Origin: Paenibacillus ginsengarvi
GTDB taxonomy: Bacteria; Bacillota; Bacilli; Paenibacillales; NBRC-103111
NCBI RefSeq assembly: GCF_003626695.1
Contig: NZ_RBAH01000028.1
Coordinates: 54,852 to 118,851 of the forward strand
Direction: 5' to 3'
Length of the DNA stretch: 64,000 nt
The notes under the pieces were generated by a model. The model was not told the origin of the DNA. It saw nothing but the letters and a program-made list of their open reading frames with translations, and did no database searches. A program made the translations under genes and the position numbers. Shown in pieces: positions 51,598-59,619 of the stretch (the first letter of the stretch is position 1; each line of letters opens with the position of its first letter).

Positions 51598-52491
51598 TTG
51601 GGAGCTTATCCTCGGTATCAGGACTCGCTGTCTCACGAACATTACGGAAAAAGCAAGCTGCCCCTCTTTGTCGTTCTCAGCAACCTGGAGCGCAGCTACC
51701 CGCTGCATTACCACAACTTCGCCGAGCTCAGCATGGTGATCGAAGGAACCGGCACGGAGATCGTGGGCGGCACCCCCCATGTTTTCCGCGAAGGAACCGT
51801 CACTTTTTTACTGCCGCACCACATACACGAAATTCGTTTGAGCAGTCCGAAAGCGCTTAAATACAATATTATGTTCGACCTCAATATGCTGTTCCTGAGC
51901 CCATCCGACCGGGAGCTGGCGAACGCCCTGCTCAAAACGGGCTTGGACTACCCGACCCATTACGATCTAAACGAGGAGCAGCGCGCCCATATGACCTCGA
52001 TCTTCCAGGCAATGCGGCAGGAATACGAGAACGAAGGGTTCGGCAAAGACTCCGTGCTCCGCTCCAAGCTGCTGGAGGCGTTCGTGTTTCTGCTGCGGAT
52101 CCCCCGTTCTCTGGACAGCATGAAGCCGGCGGTCGCCCGGTCAGAGACCCGCAGCAGCATGGTGGAGAATATTGTGCAATATTTGCACGTACATTATCAG
52201 GACGAGATTACGCTTGGCGGGCTGGCGAGCCGGTTCAATACGAACGCTTCGTACTTGAGCCGGATTTTCAAACAGTTCGCCGGACAAACGTTTACCGAAT
52301 ATTTGCATTCGCTTCGGGTCGGACGCGCAGCCAGCTTGCTTGCGACGACATCGATGAGCGTGACTGAAATAGCGATCGACGTCGGCTTCGACCAGACGCG
52401 CACGTTTACCCGGGCGTTCAAGGACGTGAAAGGAACAACGCCGAAGATGTATCGGGCTCGTTTTCGCAATGCCGCCTCGGAATATGTATAA
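51598..52491 (+). CDS. AraC-family transcriptional regulator with cupin sensor
   Basis: 297 residues. Cupin-like N-terminus with YPLHYHNFAELSMVIEGTGT (metal/effector histidines) and FLLPHHIHEIRL, then a complete AraC DNA-binding domain (EITLGGLASRFNTNASYLSR, MSVTEIAIDVGFDQTRTFTR, AFKDVKGTTPKMYRA). TTG start supported by CAGGTGACCGTCA. Divergent from the sugar-binding lipoprotein, the expected target, with about 190 bp in between, including the cre site. Followed by a perfect 20-bp-stem hairpin. Confidence 0.9.
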   Translation: MGAYPRYQDSLSHEHYGKSKLPLFVVLSNLERSYPLHYHNFAELSMVIEGTGTEIVGGTPHVFREGTVTFLLPHHIHEIRLSSPKALKYNIMFDLNMLFLSPSDRELANALLKTGLDYPTHYDLNEEQRAHMTSIFQAMRQEYENEGFGKDSVLRSKLLEAFVFLLRIPRSLDSMKPAVARSETRSSMVENIVQYLHVHYQDEITLGGLASRFNTNASYLSRIFKQFAGQTFTEYLHSLRVGRAASLLATTSMSVTEIAIDVGFDQTRTFTRAFKDVKGTTPKMYRARFRNAASEYV

Positions 52492-52500
52492 AGCGGGACC

Positions 52501-52546
52501 CAAATACAGAAGCTCTTGCCGGGAACGGCAAGAGCTTCTGTATTTG
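52501..52546. terminator. Bidirectional terminator, perfect 20-bp stem
   Basis: A perfect inverted repeat of 20 + 6 + 20 bases, starting CAAATACAGAAG and ending CTTCTGTATTTG, between two convergent genes. No long T-run, but the stem alone is unusually stable. Confidence 0.75.
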
Positions 52547-52550
52547 TCCG

Positions 52551-53456
52551 CTACACATTTAGAAGGCGCTGCTGCAGCTTATCCGCCAGCTCCTCCGTCT
52601 GCTCCCAAACGATCGGACGCATCTGGCTGGACTTGATGGCAAGCCGTTCGGCCTCGCTGCGCTGTACGGAAATGAGTACCGGAACTTCCTGGCCCAGCGC
52701 ATAACCGGCGGCAAAATAAATATCGGCGCAATCGCCGGACAAGTCGGCGACGAGCAGCTTGCTCTCCGCAATCGTTTGAAACGCGCTGTCGCCCACTTTG
52801 TTCAGCTTCGAATATTCGATCATGCTTGGAATATATCCGCACTGCTGGAGCTTGGGAAAAATCGTCATCGACCATTCCTTGCGTTTCTCTTCCAGTCCGG
52901 GGACGATGACAGCGCACGGCATCAGACGTTTGCCTTCGGCCTTCGCTTCCGCCTCCTGCCAGCCCTTCTCCGTCAGCTTGAAAGACGCGCCCGTCCGCTC
53001 CAGCAGCTGTTCGTCTCTCAGCTTCTCGATAATATGGACAAGCTCCTGCAAATTCGGAGAATAAGTCAGATTATAATGATCGCCGAGCTGCCGGATGACG
53101 ACCGTTTCGTTCGGGCCCTTCGCCTGCCTGCGGAAATATTGCAGCAGCTTGTCCGCCTTCGCCTCGATCGTAACCGGCACCCGCGGCGAGCTTCGGATCG
53201 TCTCCAGGTCCTCGAACGTGAGAGAAACGGGCTCTTCGCAATCGATCAGCTCCCGTATGTAAGCCGATACGATCGGAAACAGCAGGTGCTTCGTTTGGTG
53301 GGAAAGCGAGGCGTACAACTCGTAGCTGTCCGCCCGCAGCTTATAAGATTCGCCCGGCGCGCAGAGGCAGCCGATAAAGCTGTAATAGTCCGCCTTCTGC
53401 TTGACCGGCACGATTTTGTCGCAAAAGACGCATCGTTTCGTGTCCATATCGCTCAT
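52551..53456 (-). CDS. Unknown protein with zinc-knuckle N-terminus and NDT/TIR-like C-terminus
   Basis: About 301 residues. The N-terminus has CVFC and GCLC cysteine pairs about 26 residues apart, apt for zinc. The centre is helical with a winged-helix look (EKLRDEQLLERTGASFKLTE, KGW). The C-terminal domain SMTIFPKLQQCGYIPSMIEY then LLVADLSGDCADIYFAAGYA, LGQEVPVLISVQRS has the D-S/T-G...YF..G.A.G pattern of nucleoside 2-deoxyribosyltransferase and TIR-like nucleotide-binding folds. Such domains occur in nucleotide salvage and in defence proteins. GGAG six bases before the ATG supports the start. Stands alone. No function is assigned. Confidence 0.7.
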   Translation of the reverse strand: MSDMDTKRCVFCDKIVPVKQKADYYSFIGCLCAPGESYKLRADSYELYASLSHQTKHLLFPIVSAYIRELIDCEEPVSLTFEDLETIRSSPRVPVTIEAKADKLLQYFRRQAKGPNETVVIRQLGDHYNLTYSPNLQELVHIIEKLRDEQLLERTGASFKLTEKGWQEAEAKAEGKRLMPCAVIVPGLEEKRKEWSMTIFPKLQQCGYIPSMIEYSKLNKVGDSAFQTIAESKLLVADLSGDCADIYFAAGYALGQEVPVLISVQRSEAERLAIKSSQMRPIVWEQTEELADKLQQRLLNV

Positions 53457-53646
53457 CCCCTTCTCCATGTTAGTTCGTACGCAACCGGCAGGTTAAGGGG
53501 GGAGGCGGAATGATTAAAATTTCCCTGTACGGGAAAGACGCCCGCCGCAAGCAAAAAAGGAAACTCTCGCTCACCACAGAACGCAGAAGGAGAAGGTGCG
53601 CAAAGCCGTGGCCATACGGGCGTATTCGGGCTTATACCGGCATCTG

Positions 53647-54161
53647 TTATTCACCGCGCCTGCGGATCGGGTACAGCATCTCGAAGTCGAATACCGTAAC
53701 CGATTCGTATGGAATCGTAAACGGATTGACCGGGCCTAGCCGGTTCGCTTCCAGCCCATACACGCCGGGTCTGGTGTCAAGCTCATACTCCCCGTTTGTT
53801 CTCAGCCAGTTGAACAGCACTCCGTACGCTTCGTTCATATGAGCCTCGTTGCCATGAACGCGCAACCTGGCGCACAACATTCGGGCGTGTCCAGAGGCTC
53901 TGTCCCGTCCGGTACGACTTCGGCTTCGCCGACGCGCAAGCCGACATATAAAGTTTCCACACCTGGGGCCCATTGCTCCTGAGGAATGCACACATAACCG
54001 GTGTCCGGGTCGGCAAGGCGCGGATCGCCTTGCGGGAGCACCTCCGTCAGCTTGCGCCATGCTGCGCGGGTACCGCTTTTGTCCGGCACAGTCGGTGCCT
54101 GGACGGTCAACAGGCGCATCGGCGGCACAGTCACGACTTCGACTGATAACGTATCGTTCAT
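53647..54161 (-). pseudogene. GyrI-like effector-binding domain protein, frameshifted
   Basis: The first 105 or so residues (VEVVTVPPMRLLTVQAPTVP, GYVCIPQEQWAPGVETLYVG) run in one frame to a stop near 53838, while the rest (CARLRVHGNEAHMNEAYGVL, FNWLRTNGEYELDTRPGVYG) continues in another frame to 53647. One missing base near 53880 (…TPE-MLCARLRVHG expected) restores the GyrI-like/AraC-effector-type small-molecule-binding domain of about 170 residues. AGAGGAGTTGGGACT precedes the ATG. Either a recent pseudogene or a sequencing error. It lies just downstream of the VOC cluster on the same strand. Confidence 0.8.
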
Positions 54162-54179
54162 AGTCCCAACTCCTCTGAG

Positions 54180-54977
54180 TTATTCAGACTGGACGACGAT
54201 AACGGTGTGGTTATCCTCATCGCGAATGCGGAACGACACTTCGCCGGGCGTTCGGACGATGCCGCCGTCCGCTTCGAATCCGGCGGACAATGCGAAATCA
54301 TAAGCCGCATCGATGTTATCCGTATACACCGTAAATGACTGGAGAAGACGCTCCTCACGGGAAACATCGGATGCATCGCCCCTGCCCGCCTCCGCCTGCA
54401 GCAGCAGATCGGTGCCGTTTTCCAGCTTGAACAGATGCCACCCGCCCTCTTGCCGGTCCTTAGGGTTAACGTTCAAATCCAGCAGAGCCGCATAACGACG
54501 GACCGCACGGTCCAGATCGCGAACCGTCAACCATACTGCGCCGATATGCGGACGGACCGGGCTGCGCCTGCCGCCGGGACGGCCGTCCACGCCGCCGAAG
54601 GCCATGGAGTAACCGTCGGGATCGCGCACGATAAATTCCTTCCATGGCCCTCCTTCGGGGTACGTGACGATGTCCTGCGCAATAATGGCACCCTTTTCCC
54701 GAAATTCCGCGAGTAAAGCCTCCAGTTGCGCCCATGTGTCCACATATGCATAAATGTCTACGCCGATCGTCTGTCCTCTTGCGGGCGCCTTCGGTCGCAC
54801 ATCCTCGGGCGACGCTGCTTGAAGCAGCTTAAGCGCAAGACCGCTCAAGCCGTCCCGCTCCGCCCACCAGTCCGTGACATCGAATCCGAGCACATCGCGG
54901 TAATAGGCCTGCGACTTGGCCAGATCGTGGGCAAGCAGTACGGTAAGCGAAGACCCTATCGTTTTTGGTTTTGCCAT
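54180..54977 (-). CDS. VOC-family protein, two VOC domains
   Basis: 265 residues. Two vicinal-oxygen-chelate (glyoxalase/bleomycin-resistance) domains in tandem: SSLTVLLAHDLAKSQAYYRD, VLGFDV opens the first, and WLTVRDLDRAVRRYAALLDL, NVNP the second; each ends with a DPDGYSMAFG- or DEDNHTVIVV-like strand. Metal-dependent enzyme or drug-binding protein; substrate unknown. AGGAGGCATAGT precedes the ATG. Part of a four-gene VOC series. Confidence 0.87.
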   Translation of the reverse strand: MAKPKTIGSSLTVLLAHDLAKSQAYYRDVLGFDVTDWWAERDGLSGLALKLLQAASPEDVRPKAPARGQTIGVDIYAYVDTWAQLEALLAEFREKGAIIAQDIVTYPEGGPWKEFIVRDPDGYSMAFGGVDGRPGGRRSPVRPHIGAVWLTVRDLDRAVRRYAALLDLNVNPKDRQEGGWHLFKLENGTDLLLQAEAGRGDASDVSREERLLQSFTVYTDNIDAAYDFALSAGFEADGGIVRTPGEVSFRIRDEDNHTVIVVQSE

Positions 54978-54993
54978 ACTATGCCTCCTGTTC

Positions 54994-56187
54994 TCATGAA
55001 ATCGTACTCTGATTGACGCACAGCAGATGCCCTTCCGGATCGTAAAATTTCACGTAACCGCCGCAAGGCTCCACGAAGTAAGGCTCGGCCTCGATTCGTA
55101 CACCGGAGCGGACAAGCCGCCGGTACAGCGTCCTTACGTTCCGGCTGTGCAGCTCCAGCCCGTGAACCGGCTCGCCTCCGCGCAGCCAGTGATCGGCTTT
55201 GAACTCTTCATCCGCTACCTCCAGCAGATGCAAACCTGGACCTTCCCCGGACTTTGTGCGCAGAAACGTATGCTCCGCGATCGGCCGCTCGGGATGCTCG
55301 AGCACATAGCCGAGCATATCGATGTAAAAGGCGACGGATCGCTGCAAGTCCCGAACCGGCAGCTGGATAAGCGTATAGCCGTCGATATCGCCGGCACGAT
55401 TTTCCTCATCGCTGCATATCATGACCAGATTGTCATCCGGGTCGGCGATCGTAAAGTACGCCACACTGCCATGGCGCATGATGTCGTGAAAGACAGGCAG
55501 CCCCCGCTCGACGACATAGGCATAGGCCCCTTCGATATCGTTCGTATCGAGCATAAACGGAATTTCGAATGAGTCTCCGTTTCGTGCGCGATTGTCGTCC
55601 AGCAGCAGATCGGCGCCACGGGAAGCGGGTATGACATAGATCGAGTCGGACGCTTCGTCCTCCCTGAACGGGACGCCAAGCAGATCGCAAAGCCAGACGG
55701 CCCCGGATCGCATATCGCGGACGTTAATGAACACGCCTCCTATGCGCGGCCGGATCGGGCTGAAGCTGGTCGGAAGCTCCCGCCGAATGTTACCGTCCTT
55801 CGCCCAGCACGCCATATACACCCGGCCGTCCGGCGCGCGAAAGCTGAAATGGGCGACATCCGGGTAGCACTCCGGTTCGGCCAGCGTGTCCGCCTTCGAT
55901 TTTACATAGTCGTATGCCTCATCGATATGCTCGCATGCGAACATAATGAAAGGCTTCTGGTCTTCGCGCCAGTCGGGATTTTGGCGGTTAGCGGAATTGT
56001 CGTCGAGAATGAGATCGGTCCCGGGAAGATCGAACCAATACACAGGCCCGCCGCCGAGCCGCTCCTCCCGAACGGGCAAACCTAGCAAATCGCTGTACCA
56101 TTCCGCAGATCTGCGCAAATCGGATACGTGAACAAACAGGCTGGCCGCTCCCGTCTGCAGCGAGACCGTTATAGGGGCTGTGTCCAT
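54994..56187 (-). CDS. VOC-family protein, three VOC domains
   Basis: About 397 residues with three VOC domains: SLFVHVSDLRRSAEWYSDLL at about 15, VFINVRDMRSGAVWLCDLLG at about 145, and LIQLPVRDLQRSVAFYIDML at about 275; the third ends YVKFYDPEGHLLCVNQST. Three-domain VOC chains are less common than one- or two-domain forms. AAGGAGACTGAGCCG precedes the ATG. A four-base gap separates it from the single-domain VOC gene upstream. Confidence 0.86.
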   Translation of the reverse strand: MDTAPITVSLQTGAASLFVHVSDLRRSAEWYSDLLGLPVREERLGGGPVYWFDLPGTDLILDDNSANRQNPDWREDQKPFIMFACEHIDEAYDYVKSKADTLAEPECYPDVAHFSFRAPDGRVYMACWAKDGNIRRELPTSFSPIRPRIGGVFINVRDMRSGAVWLCDLLGVPFREDEASDSIYVIPASRGADLLLDDNRARNGDSFEIPFMLDTNDIEGAYAYVVERGLPVFHDIMRHGSVAYFTIADPDDNLVMICSDEENRAGDIDGYTLIQLPVRDLQRSVAFYIDMLGYVLEHPERPIAEHTFLRTKSGEGPGLHLLEVADEEFKADHWLRGGEPVHGLELHSRNVRTLYRRLVRSGVRIEAEPYFVEPCGGYVKFYDPEGHLLCVNQSTIS

Positions 56188-56191
56188 CGGC

Positions 56192-56629
56192 TCAGTCTCC
56201 TTGTCCCGCGGGCGGCTGCCATGCTTGGAATTTGTTGCCGTCCGGATCTTTAAAGTCGAGCTGAAAGCCGCAGCCGCCTTCGTCGCGGATCGCCGCTTCC
56301 GTCCAGGCTCCCGAGGCGATGAGCGAAGCGTGGAGCGCTTGGATATCATCCGTCTGGAAGCATAGCGGGAACATCTCGAACAGCTCATCATCCTCGGCCC
56401 AGCCGGTCGTATCAAACGTCAGCGGCGTCATGCCCGGACTCGGCAGCAGGAACAGCCATTGTCCGCCGCCCATAATCATGATCGCGCCCCGGCCCGGCTT
56501 AACGGGAGAACGCAGTTGTAAGCCTAGCACCCGCTCGTACCACTCTGCGGATACAGCGGGATCGGTCACGGGGACGTAGGCGCAGTTAATTTCTCGTAAA
56601 AGCGCTTTCTTCGTTGACGTAACGCTCAT
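56192..56629 (-). CDS. VOC-family protein, single domain
   Basis: About 145 residues. CAYVPVTDPAVSAEWYERVL, GLQL at the start and GCGFQLDFKDPDGNKFQAWQ at the end give one VOC domain. I use the ATG behind AGAGGTGAGTGAACCGA; the preceding GTG is too close to the ribosome site. Contiguous with the other VOC genes. Confidence 0.84.
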   Translation of the reverse strand: MSVTSTKKALLREINCAYVPVTDPAVSAEWYERVLGLQLRSPVKPGRGAIMIMGGGQWLFLLPSPGMTPLTFDTTGWAEDDELFEMFPLCFQTDDIQALHASLIASGAWTEAAIRDEGGCGFQLDFKDPDGNKFQAWQPPAGQGD

Positions 56630-56676
56630 TCGGTTCACTCACCTCTCAAGGATTTACACGGTTGCTCCGCAGCGGA

Positions 56677-57087
56677 TCAGGATTCAGCCGGAGCGGTGAT
56701 CGGGATCATTTCGATCAGGTTGACCGAATGCCCGTCCGGATCGAAAACATCGAACATCAGATGGCGATTCCACGGGCTGTCCCACGACACCAGCTCCGTT
56801 ACGCGGCATCCTTGCGCGAGCAGCGACCGATGCATCTCCTCCACATCGCTGCAAGCAAAATTGAACCAGGGCCGACCGGGCACGACAACAGGCTCGGCTG
56901 ACTCGACCAGCGTAATCAGGGCGGCACCCTCCTGCGGGTTGCTCACGAACAGTGTCGCGCCCCGCTGGCCTTCGCCCCAATCCTCAATCCCCCTGCATGT
57001 TAGTCCCAAGCTGCCTGCGTAAAATTCGATCGACGCCTCCAAACGGCCGACCGGAATAAAGATGCTCCCAAGCCTTTTAATCGCCAT
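56677..57087 (-). CDS. VOC-family protein, single domain
   Basis: About 136 residues. SIFIPVGRLEASIEFYAGSL, GLTC begins and FDVFDPDGHSVNLIEMIPIT ends the single VOC domain; GDWGEGQRGATLF-like and EPVVVPGRPWFNFACSDVEE strands lie between. GGAGGTCCGATGAT precedes the ATG. First gene of the four-gene VOC series on the minus strand. Confidence 0.84.
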   Translation of the reverse strand: MAIKRLGSIFIPVGRLEASIEFYAGSLGLTCRGIEDWGEGQRGATLFVSNPQEGAALITLVESAEPVVVPGRPWFNFACSDVEEMHRSLLAQGCRVTELVSWDSPWNRHLMFDVFDPDGHSVNLIEMIPITAPAES

Positions 57088-57233
57088 ATCATCGGACCTC
57101 CATGTCTGCATAAGAGCTTTAACGACGTAATGTGTCTCTGTCGTCAGTTAGGGCTGCAATTCCGTTAAAGCTGCATACTTGAGTCTCATCCGGAATAACT
57201 GCGGACGCAGGTTAATCCGTAACGCTTATCCGC

Positions 57234-58316
57234 CTATCTTACGGAATCCTGCGCACCTGCAACAAGCTTCATATCGACAAGACCCGTTTTCACGGCCAGT
57301 CCCCATCCAAAAATGACTTCCGTGCTCACGATCTCGGCCTGGATCGTATTCAGGCCGGCTTGCCAGCGAATCCTTGCTTCAGCGAAATCGGACCGAATCC
57401 GCCCATCGCTCCCCGGAGGAGCCCACTTCCACTCTCCACCGTATATTTCTTCCCCGTTCACCCACAGCCGCAAACGGTCGCTGAAGCCGCAAGTCAGCAC
57501 GGTTACCCGCTCCTCGGCGATGGCGAATGTGCATGAAGCCTCCACAGCCATCCCTTGAGCGGAGGCGAACAGCCGGTTCAGATTAAGCGTACCGTTCTCC
57601 TCGACGGAAGCGCGGGTTGGCATTCCCTTGTCAGCGGCAGACTCGCTCCCTGCGGCATACGGGGCAGATACATTCCATTCCGTAATAAACGTCTCCGCCG
57701 CAAGACACCGGAGTCTCTCATCCCCGCTTTCGCCTCCGTCGCCGTCTTCGCCACCATCCGAATCGAGTGGCTCCAACGAAAGGTAGCGGATGTAGCCGGG
57801 CAAGTAGGACCATACTCCGATCGTGCCCTCACACCGGCCAAGCTGGAGTTTGGAGATGACGAGCTGCGGTTCCGCAACGTCACCGACCTTTACAGACACT
57901 TCGCGAGGCCCCACATCCAGGCACAGCTTGGTCCATTTTCCAGCCTGAAAAGGGGCCGGAGCCTGATATTTCGGGCCATTGTAGATTTGCCATGTCGACG
58001 AGCCGTTCATAATAGGGTCGTACTGAATCTCGCCCGGATAGTCGTCCGAGGCCGGCGACACATAGATGAGTTCATAATTGCGCGAGTCGCGGGCGCCGAA
58101 GACAAGGCCGATAAAACCCGGCGCACTCGGGCAAGCGATTTCCGCCTTTAAGCGGAAACGGTCGCAGCTCGGGCCATTCTTAAGCAGAACGGGATGCCCG
58201 AGTCTGTTCTCCATATAGAGCGCTTCACGGCCGTGCCATTCGCTGCAGATCGCTCCGGATTCGTTCAATTCGAACTCATGCAAGTCGGTGGTCAAGCTCC
58301 AGACGGTTGCGGACAA
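57234..58316 (-). CDS. Concanavalin-A-like (LamG/DUF1080-type) protein
   Basis: About 360 residues with no signal peptide. The N-terminal half looks like a jelly-roll lectin domain (FRLKAEIACPSAPGFIGLVF, GARDSRNYELIYVSPASDDY, GKWTKLCLDVGPREVSVKVG). After a Gly/Asp/Glu-rich hinge comes a second beta-rich domain (VEASCTFAIAEERVTVLTCG, FSDRLRLWVNGEEIYGGEWK, W). It probably binds or cleaves a glycan. The start is uncertain: an ATG at 58382 falls inside the predicted -10 box, so I use the TTG behind GGAGAG. It precedes no partner gene on this strand. Confidence 0.65.
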   Translation of the reverse strand: MSATVWSLTTDLHEFELNESGAICSEWHGREALYMENRLGHPVLLKNGPSCDRFRLKAEIACPSAPGFIGLVFGARDSRNYELIYVSPASDDYPGEIQYDPIMNGSSTWQIYNGPKYQAPAPFQAGKWTKLCLDVGPREVSVKVGDVAEPQLVISKLQLGRCEGTIGVWSYLPGYIRYLSLEPLDSDGGEDGDGGESGDERLRCLAAETFITEWNVSAPYAAGSESAADKGMPTRASVEENGTLNLNRLFASAQGMAVEASCTFAIAEERVTVLTCGFSDRLRLWVNGEEIYGGEWKWAPPGSDGRIRSDFAEARIRWQAGLNTIQAEIVSTEVIFGWGLAVKTGLVDMKLVAGAQDSVR

Positions 58317-58377
58317 AGGGGCACCACTCTCCAAATGATTTGAATCAATCCGAGTACTAACATCATTTACATCTATT

Positions 58378-58406
58378 ACCATACAGAACATACGTTCTAT
58401 TGTCAA
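58378..58406 (-). promoter_or_regulatory. Promoter with palindrome in spacer
   Basis: Minus strand TTGACA, 17 bases, TATGGT. The spacer holds AGAAC-GTAT-GTTCT (58385-58398), a likely repressor site. It drives the lectin-fold gene. Confidence 0.5.
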
Positions 58407-58524
58407 TATGTCTTTTTTCACGAATTCGCTTCGGATCTATCGAACCGGAGCCGGTTTTACTTTGCTTGCCGACCGCCAAACGATTATGCTATAGGAAAAG
58501 AAATCAGTCGCTCAGGAGTCTGCT

Positions 58525-59139
58525 ATGAAAATTTGGCACTTCGGCCTTGTCTATGCGGCGGCCATCGTTATCGTATTTCTGTACAAGGACGAGCTGGCCG
58601 GATGGATGCAGCATTATGAGCCGCCGCTGATCGCCGCGTTCGGCATTGCCCTCATCTTCGTGTTGTTTCCCGTGCTTCCTTATAAAATTATCATCGGCAT
58701 GCTCGGCTTCCTCTACGGTCCGCTCCTCGGCTTTCTGGTCAGTTGGTCGGCGGCCACGATCGCCTCCGCGATCCTCTATCTGCTTGTGCGATCTTCGCTT
58801 CAGGCTAAAGGCCGGGCGTATATTGCCCGGTTCGAAAGAATGGAGAAGCTGGCCCGGTTCATGGAACGGAAGCCGTTTGCCGCCATCCTGGTCGCGCGCC
58901 TGATTCCGGTTTTGCCGCAAACGCTCGTCAACATTTATCCGGCCTTCTTATCGATACGGCTATCTACGTACGTAACGGCTTCGGCCCTCGGAAAAATACC
59001 GAGTATGCTGTTGTTCGCCTATTTGGGCAACGAACTGTTCGCAAACGCCCGAAATGCCCTGATCGTCGCCTCCGTTTATGGCCTGCTTCTGGCGTGCGCC
59101 GCTATCGGCTATCGGATTTGGACGCGCAGCGCTCCGTAA
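58525..59139 (+). CDS. TVP38/TMEM64-family membrane protein
   Basis: 204 residues with four to six membrane helices. LIAAFGIALIFVLFPVLPYK, IIIGMLGFLYGPLLGFLVSW and ILVARLIPVLPQTLVNIYPA show the SNARE-associated/VTT domain. Related to DedA proteins and thought to move lipids. AGGAGTCTGCT precedes the ATG. Divergent from the lectin-fold gene. Confidence 0.88.
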   Translation: MKIWHFGLVYAAAIVIVFLYKDELAGWMQHYEPPLIAAFGIALIFVLFPVLPYKIIIGMLGFLYGPLLGFLVSWSAATIASAILYLLVRSSLQAKGRAYIARFERMEKLARFMERKPFAAILVARLIPVLPQTLVNIYPAFLSIRLSTYVTASALGKIPSMLLFAYLGNELFANARNALIVASVYGLLLACAAIGYRIWTRSAP

Positions 59140-59293
59140 TTAAACGAAACTCCGTGGAGCAAAACAACTTGTGGGAATCTCAAAGCCAGTGTGAGTTTTT
59201 CTTTATACACTCGCAGATTTACAACCTTCCTTCAGGAGCAGACAAATGGAAAAAATCTTGTTGTTTAGTGCCTTTTTGCGGAATGAGGTTCTA

Positions 59294-59424
59294 TAACTGG
59301 ATTTTCTCCAGCTAAACGTTGCAGAAATACCGAATTTTCCAGATCAGCAGGAAATTAACTGGGGATTTTCCTTTTACACCCGCGTAACCGGCATATAACC
59401 GATATTTAACGGGACTTTTTCCAG
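59294..59424. repeat. Degenerate intergenic repeats (TAACTGG-ATTTTCTCCAG type)
   Basis: The 480-bp spacer 59140-59619 holds no gene. Four degenerate units share (T)AAC(T/G)GG..(A/G)TTTT(C)C(C)AG: at 59294, 59329, 59355 and 59405, each with internal CTGG/CCAG pairing. They look like a dispersed intergenic element, like the group at 22.2 kb but of different sequence. Confidence 0.45.
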
Positions 59425-59510
59425 TAACGCTGCCTCAAACTGCTCGCCCAATCGAAGCCTTCTCGGGTTGCATGTCCTGCTTGTTACGCTTATTGCTTTA
59501 CCTGGTTTAA

Positions 59511-59538
59511 ACCAAAAAGGCCGCCAGCGGCGACCTTC
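59511..59538 (-). terminator. Terminator after the CobW gene
   Basis: Minus strand AAGGTCGCC pairs with GGCGGCCTT around GCT, then TTTTTGG. About 82 bp past the CobW stop. Confidence 0.7.
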
Positions 59539-59619
59539 GCATACTCTTCAAGCGGCCTACACTACAGCCTCAATCTGTCTCTTGCCATCTTCTCTGCCGC
59601 TTGAGCGAGGACATTCTCC

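Noticed and set aside
53510..53842. Plus-strand frame starting MIKISLYGKDARRK
   Set aside because: It has a good-looking GGGAGGCGG ribosome site, but most of it is antisense to the 3' half of the GyrI-like gene and turns arginine/serine-rich; at best a very short relic.
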